DNA of 64,000 nucleotides, taken from positions 1-64,000 of the forward strand of contig JBDHVW010000008.1 in assembly GCA_039809865.1 (NCBI GenBank), given 5' to 3'. Shown here in pieces: positions 45,741 through 53,224 of the stretch. A program made the position numbers and the translations under genes. The DNA is from QWHO01 sp039809865 (GTDB lineage Bacteria; Vulcanimicrobiota; Xenobia; Xenobiales; QWHO01). The notes under the pieces are model-generated. The model was not told the origin of the DNA, did no database searches, and saw only the letters and a program-made list of their open reading frames with translations. Numbering within the stretch: the first letter of the stretch is position 1; every line of letters begins with the position of its first letter.

Positions 45741-47252
45741 ATGGACGTGATGGCGGGAGCTGCGATGGCGATTCTGGCCCTTCCCACCGCCTGGCTGCTC
45801 TCCCTGGACGAAGAGGGTCCCGGCCCGTGGTTGATGGCGTTTCTCTGGATCGCGCTCACCGCCTGGAATCTGGCCCTGGGAATGTTCAGCCTGCCCGTCA
45901 CGATGGTGATCTGGCTCCTCTGGCGCCGGCGCCGGATCCAGCGCGAGGTTGTCCAATTTGTGAACCGGCACGGTTGGAAGGAGGTCTCGGCGCCGGCTGG
46001 TTTCCACACCGCCTACGACGCCCTGATCGGCGGCCGTCCCGCTCTGGTGCTGCTGGGCTTCACGCGCACGCAGGGCGCCCAGGGCCGGACCTATCTCAAC
46101 CCGATCGTGGGATTCCAGCTGCAAGAGGGTGACTGGCCCTCGGGCTGGGAGGATGCGCGCAAGCGCCGCGGCGGCCTCTTTCCCGCCCGGGACCTCCCCT
46201 ACCGGGTCGAGGGCAAGCTGCTGGTCTTCGAAGGCGTCCACCGTGTGCCCGTGCTGCAGGCCCGCCTGCGCGACCTGGAGGGCTCGCTCGCTCCCGACTT
46301 CGACTGGAGCCGCGTCGGACGGCGCAAGAAGATGCATCCGGTGGTCTTCTGGGGGCTCATTCTGGGGATTTTCCTGGTGGCTCTGAGCCAGTGGATCGCC
46401 TGGCAGAAGCTGCGCGTCTTCCCCGCCGACCCCTCGCTGTTGATGCGTTCGGCCAGCAGCCTGCCGAGGTTGCAGGCGGTGATCGTGTGTTCCTCCGACC
46501 CTGGCGTGGCCGCCGCCGGGGATCGTCTGGCCGTGTCCGGCCGCTACCAGTCGATCCAGCTGTACGAGTTGAGCGGCCGGGCCGTGAGCGAGCTGCCCGA
46601 CTCGCAGTCCTGGTCACCGGTGGCCTTCTCGGGCACGGACGTGGCGGCCGTCAACCAGGAGGGGGCCGTGCGGCTCTGGCCGGCCACCGAGGTGGGCACG
46701 GTGACCGGCCCCGAGTCGCTGGCCTGCGCGGGCGACTTCATCGCCTGCGGCGACAAGGCCGGCGAAGTCGTGGTCTTCGCGCGCACGGGCGGGGTGGTGG
46801 CGCGCATGACACGCTCGCTGGCCGCGGTCACCGCGCTCGCCTGTGCGGGAGACCAGGCCTTGTGCGGCTGCGAGGACGGATCGGTCTACCTCTTCGAGCT
46901 GGCCACGGGAAAATTGCTGGCCGAGCACGCGGGCGACGGGTCTCCCGTGCTGGGGGTCGGCTTCTGCGAGGGCGGCGTGGTGACGATGCAGCGCAACGGC
47001 TGCCGTACCTGGACTCCCGAGCTGCAACCGCTGAAGACGCTGAGCGCGGCCGAGTCGGTGGCCGGCGCTTCAGACGCCAGACAGATCTGCACGGGCTTCC
47101 TCGATGGCAGCATCGAGGTTTACCGGGGCGGCACCACCCTGCGCCTGGTGGGCCATCAGGCGCCGATCACCACCCTGGCGCTGTCGCCGGACGGAAAGAG
47201 GCTCTACTCGGGCGCCAACGACTACACGGTCAAGGTCTGGAAGCTCGATTAG
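45741..47252 (+). CDS. WD40/beta-propeller membrane protein (503 aa)
   Basis: Two N-terminal membrane helices (AMAILALPTAWLLSL; WLMAFLWIALTAWNLALGMF) are followed by a ~120-residue basic/aromatic domain, another helix (VVFWGLILGIFLVALSQWIAW, about 200-220) and a C-terminal propeller: DRLAVSGRYQSIQLYEL, AVNQEGAVRLWP, FIACGDKAGEVVVFAR, QALCGCEDGSVYLFEL, TLALSPDGKRLYSGANDYTVKVWKLD, the last being a clear WD40 repeat. The function is unknown; a protein scaffold at the membrane fits. It faces the convergent gene at 47230 (23-nt tail overlap) and starts divergent from the PLD-like gene. Confidence 0.8.
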   Translation: MDVMAGAAMAILALPTAWLLSLDEEGPGPWLMAFLWIALTAWNLALGMFSLPVTMVIWLLWRRRRIQREVVQFVNRHGWKEVSAPAGFHTAYDALIGGRPALVLLGFTRTQGAQGRTYLNPIVGFQLQEGDWPSGWEDARKRRGGLFPARDLPYRVEGKLLVFEGVHRVPVLQARLRDLEGSLAPDFDWSRVGRRKKMHPVVFWGLILGIFLVALSQWIAWQKLRVFPADPSLLMRSASSLPRLQAVIVCSSDPGVAAAGDRLAVSGRYQSIQLYELSGRAVSELPDSQSWSPVAFSGTDVAAVNQEGAVRLWPATEVGTVTGPESLACAGDFIACGDKAGEVVVFARTGGVVARMTRSLAAVTALACAGDQALCGCEDGSVYLFELATGKLLAEHAGDGSPVLGVGFCEGGVVTMQRNGCRTWTPELQPLKTLSAAESVAGASDARQICTGFLDGSIEVYRGGTTLRLVGHQAPITTLALSPDGKRLYSGANDYTVKVWKLD

Positions 47253-48426
47253 AGTCGAGGAAAGGCGCGCCCCAAGTGGCGCGGTCATACCAGGACGCGC
47301 TGCCCAACTTGCCGCGCACGTGCTCGACCAGGTCGCGCACCTGCATCTTGAGCCGCCCGATGAGCTCACGATACTTCTCGTCCTCGAGCAGGTCGAAACC
47401 CGAGAGGTCGGTCTTCAGTCCGTGGGCACTCAAGATGCAGACCACACCCGGGAAGCCCAGGTCGGCCTGCTTGAGCTTGAGCGTCACGCCGTCCTGCACG
47501 AACAGCAGCGCCGCCTTGCGCGTGGGGGCGTCGGCCAGGAACAGGATCAAGCCGTGGGCCAGGGCCAGCTTCCCTTCGCTCTCGTGCACCGGAATGGCTC
47601 GGGGCTGCTCGGCCAGCTTGAGCGAGGGCGCCGGCAAACTGTAGAGCGAGGGGGCCCAGATCTGCTCGGGCAGGCGAGCCTTTCGCTTGAGCGGGATGCC
47701 GATCAACTGGGCGGCGGAGCCGCTCCGGGCAATAATCTCGAGCTGCAAGATGTGGCGCTTGGGCGGGAACAGCGATTCCAGCGAGGGCGTGTTGAGGAGC
47801 ACACGGTTGAGCGTGATCGGGATGGGGGCGAAGACCGTGCGCAAGGAGACCTCGTCGAGATCGGCCTGGCCCGCCCGCCGCAAGTAGTGGCTGACCTGAG
47901 AGAGCGGCACCGCCAGGGCTTCGCCGAACCGGGACCAGTTGAAGCGCGAGCTCTGGCTCCGAACGTAGTCGAGCTGCAGCTCGCTGGGCTCGCCGGCCAC
48001 TTCGGACCACTCTTTTCCGGGCGTCCAGAGAAGGTTGCCGTAGCGCAGGGTGAGCTTTTTGGGTCGCGCGGCCACCAGGGCATTGATCCCCACCGCCAGG
48101 TGGTGGAGACTGCGCGGGCCCTCCACGTGGGCGTGCAGGAGATACTGCGAGAGCCTGCGCAGCTCCTCGGGGTCGAAGCGAGCGTTGGCCCTGAGGGTGA
48201 CCCGTGAGAGGCGGCTGCTGAGCGTGATCTTGGCCGCCGCCCCCGCCACGCAGGCCTGGATGACCTTCAGCAGGCCCTCTCCGGGCCGGGCCAGCTGGTA
48301 CTGACCGAGCTTGCGCTGAGCCTCCAGGAAATCGACCGCGAACGTGCCCGTCGAGTCGAGCTCGCCCTCGCCGCGAAGATCCTTGAGAAGGGTGTCGAGC
48401 TCAGGCTCTCTGTCCACTGTAAGCAA
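47230..48426 (-). CDS. Uncharacterised protein with GHKL-like N-terminus (398 aa)
   Basis: No firm family. The N-terminal region (FAVDFLEAQRKLGQYQLARPGEGLLKVIQACVAGAAAKITL) resembles proteins of large genomes that begin FxxDxxxAxxKLxxFQ...LVQAAVAxGA and carry Hsp90/GHKL-type ATPase folds, but the DxGxG nucleotide loop that should follow is not visible. The remainder is strand-rich (LKRKARLPEQIW, VSLRTVFAPIPITL). The TTG at 48426 is preceded by GAGG with 8 nt spacing; an ATG at 48510 is also in frame but lacks a ribosome-binding site. The stop overlaps the convergent WD40 gene. Confidence 0.65.
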   Translation of the reverse strand: MLTVDREPELDTLLKDLRGEGELDSTGTFAVDFLEAQRKLGQYQLARPGEGLLKVIQACVAGAAAKITLSSRLSRVTLRANARFDPEELRRLSQYLLHAHVEGPRSLHHLAVGINALVAARPKKLTLRYGNLLWTPGKEWSEVAGEPSELQLDYVRSQSSRFNWSRFGEALAVPLSQVSHYLRRAGQADLDEVSLRTVFAPIPITLNRVLLNTPSLESLFPPKRHILQLEIIARSGSAAQLIGIPLKRKARLPEQIWAPSLYSLPAPSLKLAEQPRAIPVHESEGKLALAHGLILFLADAPTRKAALLFVQDGVTLKLKQADLGFPGVVCILSAHGLKTDLSGFDLLEDEKYRELIGRLKMQVRDLVEHVRGKLGSASWYDRATWGAPFLDSNRASRP

Positions 48427-48525
48427 AACTTTAACCTCACGAGGACGCGTCCCCTGCAGGGGAATGGTGCTCGGGAGCGCGAAGAACACAAGCCTCCCAA
48501 TCTCATTCATTGAAGGTGAAGCGCA

Positions 48526-49758
48526 ATGATCAAAGGACGCATCTGGCCCAGCTCTCTCCTGATTCTCGGACTGGGCGCGTGGAGCTCCCTGGCGACGCTC
48601 CCTCCCACCTCCGGAGCCTGCCCGTTCCAGGGGCCCTCCAGCGTGGCCGCCTCGGAAGGCCAGCAACTCTTCCACCAGACGCAAGAGCTCTTGACGAGCC
48701 GTTACGCGGGCAAGCTCGACCAGCGGGCCATGGCCCAGGGCGTGGCCGATTCGGTGCGCGCCGAGCTCGAGCGCAACGGCAAGAGCACCTCCGCCGTGGG
48801 ATTCCTCGGATTCATGTATCTGCCCAACTCGCCCGAGCAGTTTGTGACCGCCTGCTCCACCCAGATGCCGGCCGATCAGCTGTGGGAAGCCGCCTCGCGT
48901 GGCCTGCTGCGAGGTGTGCGCGATGACCGCGCCAGCCTCGTCGGGCCCGAGGAGATGATCGCCTTCGACAACATGCGCGCGTTGCCGATGAATGGTATCG
49001 GCGCCGTGCTTGCCCCCGAGGCGGGCAACGGCCTCATCATCCAGCGGCCCCTGCCGGGTCACCCCGCCGAGCGGGCGGGCATCCAGGCGGGCGACAAGAT
49101 CGTGGCCATCGACGGCGAGTCGACCCTGGGCATGGGCCTCTACACCGGCATGTCCCGCCTGCGCGGCCTGGCCGGCACCGAGGTTCAGCTGTCCGTCGAG
49201 CACGAAGGCCGGGTCACCGAGCTCACCGTGATGCGCGAGCCGATCCATGCCGGCGCCGCCGTCACCACCAGCTTCGCTGGCGAACAGACCAGCATTCAGC
49301 TCAACTACATCGACTACACGGCCGCCGATCAGGTCAGCGAGGCACTGATGAACAGCTCCGGCGACGTGGTGCTCGACCTGCGCAATCTGGGCGGCTACGA
49401 CATCATGTCGGCCCAGCGCATCGCCAGCTGCTTTGTGCCGGCCAACACGCTGGTGGCCCACATGGATTCAGCCACCGGTCAGGACAACGACCTGCGCACC
49501 CTGACCCCGCCGCAGTTCAGCGGAACTCTGACCGTGCTGGTCAACGGCCAGACCGCGGGCTCGGCCGAGCTGCTGGCTTCCTGCCTGCATGAGAACGGCG
49601 CTCGCCTGGTCGGCGAGAAGACCTCGGGCCACGCGGGCGGCCTGACGATGGTGCCGATGCCCGACGGCTCGGCCCTCCAGCTTCCCGTGGAAACCTGGTC
49701 CAACGCGGCCGGCGACCCCATCGACGGGGTCGGCGTCGAGCCCGACGCCAGTCGCTAG
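48526..49758 (+). CDS. S41-family carboxyl-terminal processing peptidase-like protein (410 aa)
   Basis: Tail-specific protease-type protein. A signal peptide-like start (IKGRIWPSSLLILGLGAWSSLA) is followed by a helical domain, a PDZ domain (VLAPEAGNGLIIQRPLPGHPAERAGIQAGDKIVAIDGE) and the S41 core: GDVVLDLRNLGGYDIM, then VLVNGQTAGSAELLASCL with the nucleophilic Ser in AGSAELL and the Lys in GEKTSGHAGG. The Ser-Lys dyad is intact. A strong terminator follows, so it is transcribed separately from the caleosin gene. Start ATG 48526 is the first Met after the divergent gene. Confidence 0.88.
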   Translation: MIKGRIWPSSLLILGLGAWSSLATLPPTSGACPFQGPSSVAASEGQQLFHQTQELLTSRYAGKLDQRAMAQGVADSVRAELERNGKSTSAVGFLGFMYLPNSPEQFVTACSTQMPADQLWEAASRGLLRGVRDDRASLVGPEEMIAFDNMRALPMNGIGAVLAPEAGNGLIIQRPLPGHPAERAGIQAGDKIVAIDGESTLGMGLYTGMSRLRGLAGTEVQLSVEHEGRVTELTVMREPIHAGAAVTTSFAGEQTSIQLNYIDYTAADQVSEALMNSSGDVVLDLRNLGGYDIMSAQRIASCFVPANTLVAHMDSATGQDNDLRTLTPPQFSGTLTVLVNGQTAGSAELLASCLHENGARLVGEKTSGHAGGLTMVPMPDGSALQLPVETWSNAAGDPIDGVGVEPDASR

Positions 49759-49767
49759 GAACCAACG

Positions 49768-49790
49768 AGGGCCCACCGGGGCCCTTTTTT
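49768..49790 (+). terminator. Intrinsic terminator after the S41 peptidase
   Basis: AGGGCCC (49768-49774), loop ACCG, GGGCCCT (49779-49785), then T's to 49790. A perfect 7-bp GC stem with an immediate T-run, 10 nt after the stop codon. Confidence 0.9.
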
Positions 49791-49829
49791 CATGCTTCTT
49801 TGAGGCTCGAGCCCTAGCGTAGGTCTACC

Positions 49830-50405
49830 ATGACCTTACGACCCGTGGCTGCCTCAGGCGCCCAGACGACCTCGACCGTCAAGCGGCAGCGGACCGCTCT
49901 CGAGAAGCACGTCGACTTCTTCGACCGGAATGGCGACGGGGAGACGAAGTTCTACGAGACCTACCAGGGCTGCCGCGCCATCGGGATGGGACGGCTGCTG
50001 TCGGCCGGCGCCGCCGTGGCCATCAACGCGGCGCTCGGCATCAAGAGCGGCTCGCCGTGGTACAAATTTCTCACCATCCAGAACGACGGCATCCACCTGG
50101 GCAAGCACGACGGCGACACGGGCTGTTACGACGCGGACGGCAATTTCGTCGAGTCCAAGTTCGACGAGCTCTGGACCAGGCACGACGTGGACGGAGACAA
50201 CGCTCTCAACGAAACGGAGATCGAGTCGATGATGCGCAAGAACGGCAACGGGAAGCCGTCCTTCGGCTCCAAGCTGGAGTTCGGCCTGCTGCTGAAGCTG
50301 GCCGGCGAGGAAACTCCCAACGGCCGCGTGCTGACCCGCGATACGATGAAGTCTTTCTACGACGGCAACCTGTTCTACAACATCGCCGGGGAGAAAGCGC
50401 CCTGA
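49830..50405 (+). CDS. Caleosin-family (peroxygenase-like) EF-hand protein (191 aa)
   Basis: The order of motifs is that of plant/fungal caleosins: LEKHVDFFDRNGDGETKFYETYQGCRAIG (calcium loop D32-E43, preceded by the invariant His27 that binds heme in plant members), a hydrophobic segment (LLSAGAAVAINAALG), IHLGKHDGDTGCYDADGNFVESKFDELW, and the end MKSFYDGNLFYNIAGE. Where caleosins have their second heme His and no EF loop, this protein has His118 followed by a full second EF-hand, DVDGDNALNETE (119-130). The proline knot that anchors eukaryotic caleosins in oil bodies is missing. It is translationally coupled to tspO (CTGA). Family assignment rests on memory of motifs. Confidence 0.85.
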   Translation: MTLRPVAASGAQTTSTVKRQRTALEKHVDFFDRNGDGETKFYETYQGCRAIGMGRLLSAGAAVAINAALGIKSGSPWYKFLTIQNDGIHLGKHDGDTGCYDADGNFVESKFDELWTRHDVDGDNALNETEIESMMRKNGNGKPSFGSKLEFGLLLKLAGEETPNGRVLTRDTMKSFYDGNLFYNIAGEKAP

Positions 50406-50878
50406 GCCTGCAGCCCCTCCCCACCGCGCTGATCGTCGCCGCCGTCATGCTGACGGCCGCTCTCGGAGCCTTGCTGACCAACCCCCGCAGCCACTGGTAC
50501 CTCGACCTGGTCAAGCCCTCGTGGCAACCTCCCAACTGGCTCTTCGGGCCGGTCTGGTCGTTGCTCTACGGGCTCATCGCGGCCAGCGCGATCCTGGTCT
50601 GGCATAGCTCGGACGGCCCGGAGCGGGTGCTGGTCATGCAGCTCTTCGCGGTCAACCTGGTGCTCAATGTCGCCTGGAGCGCCCTCTTCTTTCGCGCCCA
50701 CTCTCCGCTCGGCGGGGGACTGGAGATTCTGATGCTGTTGACCAGCATCGCCCACCTGGCGCTGCATTGCCGAGAGATCAACCCGATTGCGGCCTGGCTC
50801 CTGGCCCCCTATTTCGCCTGGGTCTGCTTTGCCACGGCGCTCAACTGGACGATCGCCGTGCTGAACTGGGAGCGTTAG
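50402..50878 (+). CDS. TspO/MBR (translocator) family protein, probable CTG start (158 aa)
   Basis: A five-helix membrane protein that binds tetrapyrroles in known homologues. The family motif is clear: WYLDLVKPSWQPPNWLFGPVWSLLYGLIAASAILVW, and later NLVLNVAWSALFF and LLAPYFAWVCFATALNWTI. Helix 1 (LPTALIVAAVMLTAALGALL) begins before the first ATG in frame (~50446), which would cut it. The frame has no ATG/GTG/TTG earlier after the caleosin stop, but CTG 50402 overlaps that stop as CTGA, has GGGGAG 8 nt before it, and gives the family length. It ends tail-to-tail with the TPR-like gene at 50875. Confidence 0.85.
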   Translation: MSLQPLPTALIVAAVMLTAALGALLTNPRSHWYLDLVKPSWQPPNWLFGPVWSLLYGLIAASAILVWHSSDGPERVLVMQLFAVNLVLNVAWSALFFRAHSPLGGGLEILMLLTSIAHLALHCREINPIAAWLLAPYFAWVCFATALNWTIAVLNWER

Positions 50879-51480
50879 GACTTTCCGTTCTGCATGAGCC
50901 GGTCGGGCGGATTGTGCCCGGCTTCGAGGAAGGCATCGGCGGTTTCGAGCCAGGCCCGGGTATCCGGGTCGAGCTGGGGACAGGCCAGCGAGTCCACGGC
51001 ATGCACGGCCGCCTCATCCTTCTCGCCCGAGGCCGTCAAGAGGCGCACGCGCTCGCGGTGCGCGAAGCCGTAGGACGGGTCGGCCGCAATGGCGCTGTTG
51101 ATGGCCTCGAGGGCCATGCGAATCTTATTCATCCGCCCGTAAGTCCGGGCCAACTCGGCAAAAGCCTTGGGATTGGAGTCTTTCTTCAGAATCTTCTGCA
51201 ATTGCAGCACGGCCAGCGAATCCTTGCCACCCTGGGCGTAGGCGCGCGACAGGCGGATGGTGAGATCAGGGTCGTCCACCTTGTCCTTGAGGAGATCGCG
51301 GTAAAACTCGATGAGCTCGAGATTCTGACTGGGCTCGTGGTAGATCTCGAAGACCAGGTCGTGGGCCGGGTCGTAGCCCACGTTTTCGCGAAGCAGGGCG
51401 GAAAGTTGGCCCAACGCGTCCTTGGCGCGCCCTTCGTCGGCCGCGCTCTTTGCTTCAGTGAATGTCCCCTCGATGTCCAT
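50875..51480 (-). CDS. TPR-like protein of unknown function (201 aa)
   Basis: Mostly helical with TPR-type periodicity: FTEAKSAADEGRAKDALGQLSALL, LIEFYRDLLKDKVDDPDLTIRLSRAYAQGGKDSLAVLQLQKIL, then ALEAINSAIAADPSYGFAHRERVRLL. No signal peptide or catalytic motif. Its stop overlaps that of tspO by 4 nt. It lies downstream of the selenoprotein gene on the same strand, separated by a perfect 14-bp hairpin. Confidence 0.8.
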   Translation of the reverse strand: MDIEGTFTEAKSAADEGRAKDALGQLSALLRENVGYDPAHDLVFEIYHEPSQNLELIEFYRDLLKDKVDDPDLTIRLSRAYAQGGKDSLAVLQLQKILKKDSNPKAFAELARTYGRMNKIRMALEAINSAIAADPSYGFAHRERVRLLTASGEKDEAAVHAVDSLACPQLDPDTRAWLETADAFLEAGHNPPDRLMQNGKS

Positions 51481-51529
51481 GGCGAGAATCGGGCGTTATT
51501 CCGCCCGCCAAGCACGGAACCCTTTTCAA

Positions 51530-51563
51530 GACGATGGTCCGGCAAGGTGGCCGGACCATCGTC
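51530..51563. terminator. Perfect 14-bp hairpin between the selenoprotein and TPR-like genes
   Basis: GACGATGGTCCGGC (51530-51543), loop AAGGTG, GCCGGACCATCGTC (51550-51563). It begins 6 nt downstream of the selenoprotein stop (51569) on the minus strand. There is no T-run on either strand, so it is a transcript-end stabiliser or rho-type/attenuating site rather than a textbook intrinsic terminator. Confidence 0.6.
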
Positions 51564-51568
51564 CTGAT

Positions 51569-52102
51569 CTACTGCAGCATCTTGTCGATGGCGGTGGACA
51601 ACGTCTTGGCGCCGCTTCCCGCGGCGTCCAGATTGACGAAGTTCTGAACCACGGTGCGATCTTTGTAGAGCATCACCGTGCTTTTGACCTTGGGATCGGA
51701 CGAGATCTTGTAGAGCTTGAGGCCGTCGGCCCCTTCACCCTCCAAGACGGCCACCCCGACGTTGGGAGCATTCAGCTTCACCAGCTCGGTCTGGGCGGGG
51801 TCGCCCGGCTTGAGCAGGATGAACGCCTTCAGGTTCTCCTTGGAGTGAGCCTGGGTCGCGGCCTGGAGCGTCTTCGCAAAAGCGACCGCGTTGGCCGTGG
51901 AGTCACCGGACAGATAGACCTGCACCGCAGGTCTGGCGCCATACTTTCAAACCGGGCAGGTCGTGGTGCCTTTGTCGGGCCCGGCCACGTGGACCGGGTG
52001 GAATGCGGGCGTTCTTTCCCCGGGGGCCAATCCGGACGATTGAGCCAGGGCGGGCAGCAACAGGACCGCCGTTCCCAGCAAGGCCGTGGTTAGTTTCCTC
52101 AT
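51569..52102 (-). CDS. Probable selenoprotein, exported thioredoxin-like CPVU-KYG protein (177 aa, Sec52)
   Basis: ATG 52102 gives a signal peptide (RKLTTALLGTAVLLLPALA) and a short mature N-terminus (HPVHVAGPDKGTTTCPV), then an in-frame TGA at 51949-51947, then KYGARPAVQVYLSGDS and about 110 more residues to the stop at 51569. The TGA falls exactly where a CxxC motif needs its second Cys: C49-P-V-TGA-K-Y-G. Related exported thioredoxin-fold proteins, from memory, have CxxCKYG here. A perfect 8-bp hairpin with loop GGT starts 12 nt after the TGA (see SECIS entry). Without readthrough the protein would have no active site and no C-domain, and the piece after TGA would have no signal peptide. 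The gene starts 3 nt after the citrate synthase stop. A nonsense mutation remains the alternative. Confidence 0.85.
51916..51934 (-). promoter_or_regulatory. Bacterial SECIS-like hairpin inside the selenoprotein gene
   Basis: On the minus strand AGACCTGC (51934-51927), loop GGT (51926-51924), GCAGGTCT (51923-51916): an uninterrupted 8-bp stem. The apical G-U step is the feature SelB recognises in known bacterial SECIS elements, and it lies about 21 nt after the TGA (51947), within the usual window as I recall it. The downstream GTG at 51925 sits in the loop and is unlikely to be an independent start. Confidence 0.8.
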
Positions 52103-52105
52103 GGC

Positions 52106-53143
52106 TTACGCTTCGGCCGGCACCGGCTCGGGCCCTGTATAGCGTGCCTCGGGACGAATCAAACGCCCGCCGTGACGCTGCTCGTGATAGTGGGCCGACC
52201 AGCCCGCCACCCGCCCGACCGCGAAGACCCCCGTGAACGCTTCGCGCGGCAATCCTACGGCCTCGAGCAGCACCGCGGTATAGAACTCGACGTTGGTGTC
52301 CAGCACCCGGTCGGGCTTGTGGCGCCGCAGCTCGGCCAGAGCGACCTTCTCGATCTGCTCGGCCCGGTTGAGCCGCGGACTTCTCAACCGGCTCACGGCC
52401 TGCTTGAGAACCTCGGCGCGCGGGTCGCGAACCCGGTAGACGCGGTGTCCGAACCCCATGAGGCGGCGGCCCGCCCGAAGCTCGGCGCGAATCCAGCCCT
52501 CCGGATCGCCCTCGCAGGCGTCCAGCATGTCGAGGACGGGGCCCGGGGCCCCTCCGTGGAGCGGCCCCTCCAGGGCACTCAGCGCGCCCACCAGGGTGGG
52601 AAACAGCTCGGCCGCGGTCGAGGCGATGACCCGGGCGGTGAACGTGGAGGGGTTGAGGCCGTGCTCGGACACCGTGCAAAGATAGGCCTCCAGCGCCAGC
52701 CAGCGAGCCTCGTCGACCTCTTCGCCCGCGAGCAAGACCAGCAGGCTTCGGGCGTGCCGGCCCGGCGGGGGAGCCACGGGCTTTTGTCCGCGGCGGTGGC
52801 GGATCACGTTGGCCAGTCCCACCGCCATGGCGCCGGTGGCCAGGTGGTGCTGCGCCACGCCGTCCTCGGGTTGAAGCACGTTGAGCAACAGCCGCAGGGC
52901 GGCCGGATAGGTGAGCCCATCCGTGCGCGAGAACCAGGGCTCGAGCTGAGCGAAGGCGCGGCTCCTGGCCTCGGAGAAGTCGACCCCGCTCTCTTGCCAG
53001 AGCAGCTCGCAGACGCTTTCGTAAGATACCTTTCCAGCCAGCTCTTCGAGCCGCTTGCCGCGCAACACGAGCTCGCCCTTGATGCCGTCCACCCGGCTGA
53101 GCGTGGTCTCGGTGACCACCACGCCCTCCAATCCTGTCGCCAT
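52106..53143 (-). CDS. Citrate synthase/methylcitrate synthase-like protein (345 aa)
   Basis: The citrate synthase fold with GALSALEGPLHGGAPG (His), MGFGHRVYRVRDPRAEVL (second His and Arg) and DTNVEFYTAVLLEAVG. The third catalytic position, usually Asp (NVDFY), is Glu here; I think this occurs in some actinobacterial-type CitA relatives but cannot check. The C-terminal GRVAGWSAHYHEQ is typical. It is divergent from a second, HTH-bearing citrate synthase gene (81-nt spacer with a palindrome), and its stop is 3 nt before the selenoprotein start. Citrate versus 2-methylcitrate formation is not decided by sequence. Confidence 0.9.
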   Translation of the reverse strand: MATGLEGVVVTETTLSRVDGIKGELVLRGKRLEELAGKVSYESVCELLWQESGVDFSEARSRAFAQLEPWFSRTDGLTYPAALRLLLNVLQPEDGVAQHHLATGAMAVGLANVIRHRRGQKPVAPPPGRHARSLLVLLAGEEVDEARWLALEAYLCTVSEHGLNPSTFTARVIASTAAELFPTLVGALSALEGPLHGGAPGPVLDMLDACEGDPEGWIRAELRAGRRLMGFGHRVYRVRDPRAEVLKQAVSRLRSPRLNRAEQIEKVALAELRRHKPDRVLDTNVEFYTAVLLEAVGLPREAFTGVFAVGRVAGWSAHYHEQRHGGRLIRPEARYTGPEPVPAEA

Positions 53144-53180
53144 TCCCGTAAAGCCTCCTTGCCTGAATCGACCCTATCAT

Positions 53181-53214
53181 GGTATATCTTGATCAAGTTC
53201 GTCAATCTTGATCC
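53181..53214. promoter_or_regulatory. Intergenic operator-like palindrome between two citrate synthase genes
   Basis: CTTGATCAAG (53188-53197) is a perfect 10-bp palindrome; a related half (ATCTTGATCC, 53205-53214) follows 7 nt on. On the minus strand TTGACG (about 53205-53200) and CATGAT (18 nt later) could be the -35 and -10 of the citrate synthase gene, with the palindrome between them, so binding there would block transcription. The HTH-citrate synthase encoded next door is a natural candidate binder (inference). Confidence 0.5.
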
Positions 53215-53224
53215 ACTAATCAAC

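Noticed and set aside
51530..51563. Classical intrinsic terminator
   Set aside because: The 14-bp stem is perfect, but there is no T-run on either strand; kept only as a hairpin with terminator-like role.
51569..51925. Stand-alone 118-residue protein starting at GTG 51925
   Set aside because: It would lack the signal peptide and the redox motif, and the GTG lies in the loop of the SECIS-like hairpin. The longer frame through TGA explains the data better.
53144..53224. Attachment site or insertion scar between the citrate synthase genes
   Set aside because: The palindrome fits an operator; there is no flanking duplication and no integrase or transposase nearby.
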